Shown one piece after another: positions 56,893-64,000 of a stretch of DNA of 64,000 nt (the stretch's first letter is position 1; each line of letters opens with the position of its first letter). This DNA comes from Macrocystis pyrifera. Its lineage: Eukaryota; Sar; Phaeophyceae; Laminariales; Laminariaceae. A program made the position numbers and the translations under genes. The stretch is from NCBI GenBank assembly GCA_031763025.1, contig JASSKH010000016.1, forward strand, positions 4,402,001-4,466,000, read 5' to 3'. Below the pieces are notes generated by a model. That model was not told the DNA's origin, made no database searches, and saw nothing but the letters and a program-made list of their open reading frames with translations.

Positions 56893-57276
56893 ATGCCCGC
56901 GGCAGCTCCCGCCATGAGGCTCCGCGACTACCAGCTTCGCATTGCACGGGGATGCGGGGAGGCGAACACCATCGTGGTGCTACCCACGGGGTCTGGCAAG
57001 ACCCTCATCGCAGCCGAGGTGATCCAGCGAATTGGCCCCCCAGCTCTTTTCCTGGTCCCGACGTGCCTCTTGGTCGATCAGCAGGCGAAGGCACTGCACA
57101 GCTGGACGGGCCTAAACGTTGCGAAGTACAGGGGCGGCGTGTCGATGCCGCTGTCGTTCGACGTGTTGGTTGCAACCCCTGCGGCTTTCAGGGTCGCCCA
57201 GCGTGATGAAGCCAGCGCGAACTCAGGCTTGCTCCGCCTGCAGTGGCAGATGTTCCGGGTGGTGGTGTTCGATGAG
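56893..57276 (+). CDS. Superfamily 2 helicase domain exon, Dicer/Hef/RIG-I type (partial)
   Basis: The exon encodes MRLRDYQLRIARG, motif I LPTGSGKTLIAAEVI, motif Ia LVPTCLLVDQQ, motif Ib VATPAAF and the start of motif II, VVVFDE. It stops at a GTGAGT donor directly after DE, so the His of DExH should start the next exon. This arrangement is typical of Dicer, Hef/FANCM and RIG-I helicase domains, which unwind or translocate on double-stranded RNA or DNA. Two Met codons (56893 and 56914) could start the protein; the frame is open back to 56461. No downstream exon with motifs III-VI is visible before the window ends. The next plausible exons encode a Cys/His-rich protein instead, and two tRNA-SINE copies lie in between. 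Either the rest is very distant, or this is a fragment or a fusion. The start is about 0.8 kb from the divergent SUB1 start. Confidence 0.6.
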
Positions 57277-57296
57277 GTGAGTTGAGACGATGGGCT

Positions 57297-57534
57297 ATTT
57301 TTTTTTTTTTTTTTTTTTCATCATCACTTTTACTTTCCAGCCCACTCGTAGGAGGTTTTACCCTCGACGTTCTTCTGGACAAGCCGTGGTCACAGGTGTC
57401 GTCCCTCTCTCCCCCCGGTACGTGCCTTTAGTTTTTATGGCGCATAGGGTTCAGCATTCCCACTGGGACTCGAACTCACGAAATTGATCTTGATAGGCTC
57501 GCGGACCACCTACCAAGCCACCGGGGACGCCGGC
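57297..57534 (-). mobile_element. tRNA-derived SINE, copy 2 (internally deleted)
   Basis: Same head as copy 1 with a near-consensus B box (GAGTTCGAGTCCC). The middle ~100 bp are missing. GGCTA occurs on both sides, a possible target duplication. It sits about 20 bp after the helicase exon donor. Confidence 0.8.
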
Positions 57535-58070
57535 TATGAGTACCGGTAGCCCTGGCATGGGGGCTCCTATTAGGCCCCACTGGAAGCACTGTCACTTGCT
57601 GCTGCCGTATCGCATCCGTACTGGCTGAGCGAGCTGCAAGTGCTATCATCATACTCGTACAATGAAAACTTACGTATGTCCCACGGTGTAACGCCTCACA
57701 ATACAACTATAGAAACACACGAAAGAGCGCACTCGCGCTGGGAGAGGGTGCGTATATTTTTTTTTATAAGAAACTAAGAAAGCACGTCAGCTGTGAGTTC
57801 AACCGATCGGCAGATCGGTCGATACTCAACTTTGCAAGCTGCGAAGTTGAGTATAGACCACTTGCAATAAGACCGAAAAAAAAAAGAAAAACGCTCTGGG
57901 GGGGAAGCGATTTCTAGGTATGAAAAGCCGAATAGTTTAGATGAAACAGGATGAATCAACAATAATATTAGACACATATAAAACTCGAGAATATCGCGAT
58001 ATTTGACCTTTAGAGCCAAATTATGTGCCTGACGAGTTTTATACGGACGTCGGGTGTAGGCTATATTTTC

Positions 58071-58101
<31 letters not shown>

Positions 58102-58411
58102 TCCATCGCTTTTACTTCCCAGCCCACTCGTACGAGGTGTTACCCTCGACGATCTTCTGGACAAGCCGTGGTCACAGGTGTCGTCCCTTCTCCCCCCCGG
58201 TACGTGCCTTTATTTTTTGTCGCGCATAGGGTCCAGCATTCCCACTGCTCGTCGATTTTCATCGAATGTAGCCAACTCACGCTTTCGCGCTTTCCGCTTA
58301 TCAATTTGTTATGCAAGAAAAAGTCCCTATGAGCATGCACTCGGTGGGACTTGAACCCACGAAATTGATCTTGACAGGCACGCGGACCACCTACCAAGCA
58401 ACCGGGGACGT
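58071..58411 (-). mobile_element. tRNA-derived SINE, copy 3
   Basis: Full-length relative of copy 1, with a ~25-nt T run as its tail and the same B-box-like head at the right end. Confidence 0.8.
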
Positions 58412-58544
58412 GGTCCGCAACACACAAATATATGCTTGGGGTATTTTTACCCCAAGCATATATAGATACAACTATAATTACGATTTTTGAGGTCGTTGTC
58501 ACTTGCTAGCTCTTGGCAGACAGACCGACTGATAGACAGCTCTT

Positions 58545-58690
58545 CGCAAACAGCCCTTCTTCTTTGAAACAGCCGAACAGCCAGCCAAACAACCTTTCTT
58601 CCTTCTTTGAAACAGCCGAACAGCCAAACAACCTTTCTTCTTTCTTCTTCCGCAAACTGCCAACCAATAGACAGCTCTTCGCACGGCGCC
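58545..58690 (+). repeat. ~45-bp tandem repeat
   Basis: Units of TTCTTTGAAACAGCCGAACA then GCCAAACAACCTTTC, about three copies, just upstream of the Cys/His-rich exon. Confidence 0.75.
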
Positions 58691-58735
58691 TAAAAGAGGC
58701 GTCTCGCCTTTGACGAACGGCATAGATAGGTGCAG

Positions 58736-61126
58736 CTGTCGGCGGTCAAGCTGCTGCTGTCGGTGGCGAACCTGCTGGTGCTGCAACCCCTGCCTCTCCC
58801 TTCTCCACGCCCCCTAAGCTCACCTCCCCCTCGTCGAGAGGCGCGTGGTCCTCGCCCTCTGGCAAGAGAGCGGCAACGACAAAGACCGACCTGGTGCCGG
58901 CTGTTGTTTGCGACCAGTGCACGGACCAGCACTTGGTCAAGAACTCCGCGCCTGGTGGCAAAAACGTGGCCTTCGCCACCTGCAAGGATCTCACGTGCGT
59001 GGTGGCGGGATCGTCCTGACAGGGCAACCGACTGCGAGTTCTATGCTCGCCCGATCAAGGAAGGGACTGTCTCGTACTCCCTCGAGACTGCTGACAGTGG
59101 TGAGTGTCTTATGTCTATTGTGCATGCTGTATGTTGCCAGTACGTTTTTTTGGGGGTTTCAATTGCCTTTTTGCATACCAAACTTAAGTCAAAGCGTTTA
59201 TTATTTTTTTTACTCATCCATGCTCGTTCTTTCCCCGTCGTGCGTTGCGTCGGCTCCTCTTACACACAGTGCACGCGAACGCGCACATGCACAACTGTTT
59301 GCGGGACGCGAACGAAGGAACGGAGGATTCAGCTGTCGCCGTCACCGCTGAACCGAACGACGTGAGTGCTACTGCTACTGTGGTGCATTTTCGGTGCATG
59401 CACACGACTTCTGTGTGTACATGTTTGGGTGACCCCACATGCTCATTTTGCTCGTTTTCGGCTGCCGCTGCTGCTGCTGCTGCTGTCAACGCCACGCCAT
59501 GAGTGCTGCTGCTGCTGTGCACCTGCTTCTCCTGTGCACTCGCTGCTGCTGTAGTGCTGCTGCGTTGTTGCCGTGCTGTGCACCTGCTGCTCCTGTGCAC
59601 TTGCTGCTGCTGTATGTAGTGCTGCTGCGTTGTTGCCGTGCATCATGCTGGAAGCGTACATATTTTCGGATCGTCAATTCCGTAGGTTTTGCGATGGCGG
59701 CATACCAGGGTACATGCTTTTTTTCTTCCTTATTTTCATATCGTAGCTATGCTGCTGCTGCTGCTGCTGCTGCCAACGCTGTGGCGATTCGTTGCAGCTT
59801 CTGCTGCTGCTAGTGCTGTAGCTGCTTCTGCTGCTGCTGCTGCTAATGTGCTGCGGCAATATCCACTGAATGTTCGTATGTACTCGGATTACTGTTTTTC
59901 TTGGTCGTTTTTGTACCCAAATGGTTCCTTTTGATACGTGAAAAAATATTTTTGTCGTTTTGCTCCTGCATTTTGCGTACGTACTGCATTTTCTCGTTTT
60001 TGGCTTGGTTATTTTCGTATATATCGTTGCTATGCTGCTGCTGTGGTGCTGCTGCGTTGTTGCCGTACATCATGCTGCACTTGTGTGTGTACATATTTCG
60101 GTATCGTCAATGAAATTCCGTAGGTTTTGCGATTGCGGCATACCAGGGTACATACTTTTTTTCTTCCTTATTTTCATATCGTTGCTATGCCGCTGCTGCC
60201 AACGCGGATTATTGTTTTTATTGGCCATTTTTGTACCCAAATGGTTTTTTTGATACGTAAAAAAAATATTTTGGTCGTTTTGCTCCTGCATTTTGCGTAC
60301 ATACTACTTTTTCTCGTATTTCGTATTGTTGCTATGCTGCTGCTGCGTTGTTGCCGTACAGCATGCGGAGGTGGGTCTATAGTGAGGTACCACAAATACT
60401 TTTCGGACGGCCTCGGGGTACATACTTTTTTTCTCCCTTCTTTTCATATCGATGCTATGCTGCTGCTGCCAACGCTGCTGCCAACGCTGTGGCGATCCGT
60501 TGCTGCTTCTGCTGCTGCTGCTGCTCTGCTTTTAGTGCTGCCGCAATATTCACTGGATGTTTTTATGTACTCGGATAATTGTGTTTCGTGGTCGTTTTGT
60601 GGCGCTGCTGCGTTGTTGCCGTACATCATGCTGGACATGATTTGTGAGTCTATTATTACACTTAAACTTGTGCGTGTGTACATATTTCTCTATCGTCAAT
60701 GATTTTTTTTGTGGTGCTGTTGCGTTGTTGCCGTACATCATGCTGGACGTGATTTGTGTGTGTACTGTACTACACTTGTGTGTGTACATATTTCTGTATC
60801 GTCAAGGAAATTACGTACTTGCTGCTTCTGCTTCTGCTGCTGCTGCTGCCGTCGTATAGCAAGCGATTACATACTGCTGTTGTGCCGCTGTAGAGTAGTA
60901 CAAATAATGAACTCTGCTTCCCCCCCACCCCTTCCCCCTCCCCCCGCCATCCCTGCACGCCACTCCCGCCCCGCGCACCCTATATGTTTACTTCGACCAG
61001 GTCCGTGGCAAGTGCTACAACTGCCGCCTGACGGACTCCACCATCAAAGACGCAGACATCATCATCAAGCGCAAAAAGACTCCCTTCCATTGCGCCTGCT
61101 CCACGGCTTCGCGGAATTCCGAAGCA
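58736..61126 (+). CDS. Exons of an unidentified Cys/His-rich (zinc-binding-like) protein
   Basis: I do not recognise the family. Proposed exons: 58736-58994, 59023-59099, 59270-59361, 61001-61126. The first runs through a Ser/Pro/Ala-rich linker into VCDQCTDQHLV and FATCKDLT. The next reads TDCEFYARPIKEGTVSY, then HANAHMHNCLRDANEG, and finally GKCYNCRLTDSTIKDAD and TPFHCAC. Phases agree at all three joins (2, 1 and 0), and donors are GTGCGT, GTGAGT, GTGAGT and GTACGC. The spacing of Cys pairs, HxHxC and HCAC suggests two zinc modules. The first gap would be an intron of only 28 nt, so it may instead be a one-base error. The third intron (59362-61000) is a CTG-rich higher-order repeat. The 5' and 3' ends are not found; the helicase exon upstream could belong to the same gene, but its phase (0) does not match this acceptor (1). 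Confidence 0.45.
59370..60870 (+). repeat. CTG-rich higher-order repeat, 1.5 kb
   Basis: Units of 110-440 bp, each with GCTGCGTTGTTGCCGTACAT, ATCATGCTGGA, GTACATATTTC and (CTG)n. The block GGCATACCAGGGTACAT and TTTTTTTCTTCC recurs twice. Many frames cross it; none looks like a protein. Confidence 0.8.
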
Positions 61127-62672
61127 GTACGCCAAGCAGATTGTCGTCATCCAGGACGAACGAAAGGAAACAAATTGTTTCCCACATTTCCCAAAATCAC
61201 GATTATTTCTTCCTACACATATCCAACGGGTTCAACTGCGAACATATCCACTTTCTGGGCCTCCCGCCTCGTTACTACAGCATCCTGGAAGACTATTTAC
61301 ATATCATGTCTCATCCAAACTCCTATGCTGACTACATCGAAATCGCGGCCACCCAGCAACTATACAACATTTCCGTAACCGTTGTCGTTGCCGGCACTGC
61401 TGCTTTCTCTCCTGTCCCAAACCAACAGCCTGTATGTTGTATATCATCCACATGCCAAGCACTACTCCACTCTCTCCCCACACTGATGAAAGATGTTATT
61501 CTTATTATTAGACGAATGTCATTCTTACTCTTGCGTCACCCGATCTTACGTTTCACATTGCATTCATAAATAAACGCGATTATTACATCCTTCACCGTTT
61601 CTTACACAAATACGTTTATTAATAAATAGTTTGGTTGGCTTTGGGCTATGTCGCCAATCAATTGCAGTTATATGTACACGAAACGACGGAATACCCACTC
61701 CGAAGGAAAGCCTTGTATTTATTTATTTTTTATAAATTTTGAGTTCTCTTTTTTGTTGGTAGAGCCGAATTTTGTAGACAAGATTGGACACACCTCAGAC
61801 ATAGCCTGTCTCCTGTACTCGATCATCCGATCATCACGACGCCGCCATGAGCAACAACAGCGGCGGTGGACGCGACGACTTGGTTGAATGCATAGGGCAG
61901 ACAGGTTCTCCCGTGGTCGGGGACGGGCGGATGCCCGGGATGCCCGGGTTTAGCGACACCAGTCCAGAATCCAGTGTTCCGGCTAGGCGTCTCGACGATG
62001 GAGTCGCCCCAAATCCATGCCCCCAACAAGCCGTGCCACCCACCCTATCCGGCAACAAGCGGGTAGCGGTCGGCGCGCCGGATGCCCGGACAGGAGGAGG
62101 AGCCGCTTGGCGGCCACTTCATGTCGGCGCCATTGCCGTAACATGGGTTCTGGTGTGAACTCTACCTACCGCAGCAGCAGCAGCAGCAGCCACGTCCTCT
62201 AGCCCATGTGATGTACATACGTGCTTGACTTGCTGGAGGATGACGTGGACTGTCACCTAATTAATCAGACTCTTCATAATACACCCGAGTTTTATATCTC
62301 AGGTGCTTCCAAAAAAGGCGATATTGAGTTTAATATCGAGGGATTTGCCAATACGGAAATCGCGATATTGAATTTGACGTAAAGATTCGAAATATCGCCC
62401 TCTCTTGAGTTTTATACATGTCTATTAATATCCAGTTTCCTCCGTCTTGTTTTTTTGGGAAATAGGGCTGGCATGTGGCATGCCAAAGCACAGCAGTACG
62501 AGGCTCTGGTCTACGGCAGAGCTCTTGACCAACACTGCGAGGGAATCGCGGCGGCATCCCCGCCTGCTTCTGTAGTTTACTAGCATGCTAAGACGATGTC
62601 CTCGTGGCGTTGTTTGATTTGTTATTTGCTGTGTTCCGAGTACTACTGCTGTGCTGCTGCTATATGTATTAA
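61127..62672. other. Region after the last Cys/His-rich exon
   Basis: A frame continues past 61,126 (GIPKQYAKQIVVIQDERKE in one frame) and might be exon or read-through. The inverted pair CGATATTGAGTTTAATATCG and CGATATTGAATTTGACG lies at 62,318-62,380. No firm gene. Confidence 0.35.
61847..62158 (+). CDS. Possible first exon of a further gene (weak)
   Basis: The ATG at 61847 sits in a good eukaryotic context (GCCGCCATGAGC) and opens a 103-codon frame, MSNNSGGGRDDLVECIGQ onward, rich in Gly and Pro. No domain is recognised and no donor stands out before the stop. It may be a first exon, or part of the Cys/His-rich gene upstream, or chance. Confidence 0.25.
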   Translation: MSNNSGGGRDDLVECIGQTGSPVVGDGRMPGMPGFSDTSPESSVPARRLDDGVAPNPCPQQAVPPTLSGNKRVAVGAPDARTGGGAAWRPLHVGAIAVTWVLV

Positions 62673-62961
62673 TAGTGTGTGTGTGTGTTCTTCACATTAA
62701 ACCGTTCTTCTACTCGTCGACATCCAGCAAGCCCAGTGTCCGTGCTGATTCTTCACCCTAGAAAGATACGAGCTCTGTGGTCACAGACTACGACACAGAG
62801 ATAACACACCGTAATGCATTAATAGCCTACGCAATACCATGCCTTCGCACTAGGTGCGGCCGACACAACATACATACATACGCCACCAACCAAAATACAC
62901 CATAAAGAAAGAGAAGCAACGAAAAAACCAAACCGAAAAAGAACAAGAAAAAGAAAAAGAA
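62673..62961 (-). mobile_element. LINE 3'-end copy, heavily 5'-truncated
   Basis: Reverse complement of the last ~290 bp of the LINE at 14089-16756, including its (AC)n tail, which appears here as TG repeats at 62,673-62,690. The match stops in the oligo-pyrimidine zone corresponding to about 16,480, so only the 3' UTR was copied. Confidence 0.8.
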
Positions 62962-63566
62962 GCTCACAGCCCGTACCTTTATTTTTGCTATATACTATAC
63001 TCGCACGAGAACTGGCTGTTGTACAGCAGCAGCAGTATATTTTTTGTTGTTAAAACTCGATGCTCGTTCTCGGTACGCTCGCAGTATCGCATTCACCAAC
63101 GAGCTTACCGGGGTCTCGATTCGGCGGCGTGCGACTGGTGAAGCGTCGATGCGCACAAAGATCGCCGGTGGCAGCGCGAAGTGCGTCGGTGGAGTCGCTG
63201 TTGTTGAGTGACTTTCCAAGATGGTGATAGAGGATGTGGCTGCACAAGGATGTGTTGTGTCTTCTTCATGTCTGCTTGGATTTTTGCGTGCGTGTTCGCC
63301 GTCTATTTCTGCTCCCTCCTGCCAGGCCTGTGTGACAGGTCATCATCCCTACATACATGCATTCCGGTTAGCGATAGTGCCTGCTGTTTCCAGCCGCGGA
63401 ACACCATAACAAGCTGATGAGCGATGTTGCGTCGGCGACCTCGTGCTACTACTGCACTGCTGTAGTAGTAGACATGAGGTGCTCGTGGCGCGCGACCTGG
63501 TGCGAGTTGTTGAAAGGTGCTGCTGCTGTTGTAATAGTAAATAAAGTTCAGGTCATCCTTGTTATT
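62962..63566. other. Unassigned, possibly exonic on either strand
   Basis: At 63,060-63,219 both strands are open: plus reads IAFTNELTGVSIRRRATGEA, minus reads FALPPAIFVRIDASPVARRR followed by a GTAAGC donor. I cannot decide between them. Confidence 0.25.
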
Positions 63567-64000
63567 TTTTCCAACTTTCTGCTCCACACCATCTTTTTGT
63601 GTCACTTTGGGACGAGATTACGGGGCCATCACAGAACCTTGAGCAAAACTAGAGGGACGAGGAGCCGTGACCTTGACCTGTCTTTCCTATGGTGGACTCC
63701 GACGGTGCACATATCAACAAATGCTCGTACCGTCGTGTCCGGGGCTAGAGGCAAAAATAGTTTATCGCCGATAGCCTGCTCCAAGTCCTTGCACAACAAC
63801 CCATACACAGGCATACGAATAGATTATGTATGGAATCGTGCTAGTATTTTTAATAGACTACGTCATTCAGCTGTGAGTTTTTCCAACTTTCTGCCAACTT
63901 TCTGCTCCACACCATTTTTTTGTGTCACTTTGGTACGAGATTACGGGGCCATCACAGAACCTTGAGCAAAACTAGAGGGACGAGGAGCCGTGACCTTGAC
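63567..64000 (+). repeat. Direct repeat of ~113 bp, 310 bp apart, reaching the window end
   Basis: TTTTTCCAACTTTCTGCTCC, then ACCTTGAGCAAAACTAGAGG and CCGTGACCTTGAC, occurs at 63,567-63,680 and again at 63,880-64,000. The second copy is cut by the window edge. Confidence 0.85.

Noticed and set aside
10298-57548. TACCGGTA as a four-base version of the scar
   Set aside because: Only about three copies (10,298; 24,252; 57,541) against roughly one expected, and no empty-site comparison.
59439-60859. Several Leu/Cys-rich frames resembling membrane proteins
   Set aside because: All follow the CTG-rich higher-order repeat and shift with it.

Overview
This looks like nuclear DNA of a stramenopile, most likely a brown alga (inference). 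Genes are split into short, GC-rich exons with GT-AG introns of 0.1-3 kb. Introns and spacers are packed with small transposons, SINE-like elements, CAG/CTG runs and very long poly(C)/poly(G) tracts. There are no operons, no tRNA or rRNA genes and no CRISPR arrays. Only seven stretches read as host genes, and only VPS4 and SUB1/PC4 can be built exon by exon from start to stop.

Layout. 1-6,800 (+): 3' part of a gene for an SGF29-type tandem-Tudor protein of the SAGA histone acetyltransferase complex. 6,800-21,900: gene-poor spacer. Its core (11,045-17,905) is a nested structure: inverted ~46-bp satellite arrays, split by a 4.67-kb composite of 532-bp units in both orientations, itself split by a 5'-truncated LINE with an (AC)n tail. 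21,943-32,900 (-): complete nine-exon VPS4 (450 residues), the AAA ATPase that disassembles ESCRT-III. 33,924-about 42,915 (+): divergently placed large gene with two B-box-like zinc fingers. 44,689-45,633 (+): ORF of about eight SQ/TP-rich repeats. 50,396-56,053 (-): complete four-exon SUB1/PC4 coactivator. 56,893-57,276 (+): one exon of a Dicer/Hef-type helicase domain. 58,736-61,126 (+): exons of an unidentified Cys/His-rich protein. The right end holds a second LINE 3' end and a direct repeat running off the window.

Several mobile families recur. (i) A ~105-bp TA-flanked MITE with 12 clear copies. (ii) Two unrelated SINE-like families, A and B, that share a 3' end GAGTAC followed by poly(C). 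(iii) A tRNA-derived SINE, three copies. (iv) A ~250-bp GATC-rich family. (v) GGGTC-rich elements with hAT-like CAGGGCTGTTC ends. (vi) Two smaller MITE families.

The most unusual signal is a 9-mer, TACCWGGTA, found 23 times by eye where about 0.5 is expected. In two repeat families, copies with and without it show that it is a 5-nt CCWGG insert between duplicated TA dinucleotides. That is the pattern expected of excision scars from a Tc1/mariner-like transposon whose ends begin CCA.

What the genes have in common is chromatin and transcription (SGF29, SUB1) and membrane trafficking (VPS4). They are neighbours, not a pathway. The link between genes and repeats is structural: SINE poly(C) or pyrimidine tails lie just upstream of splice acceptors in three genes, and two VPS4 introns carry tandem duplications that copied a real splice site.
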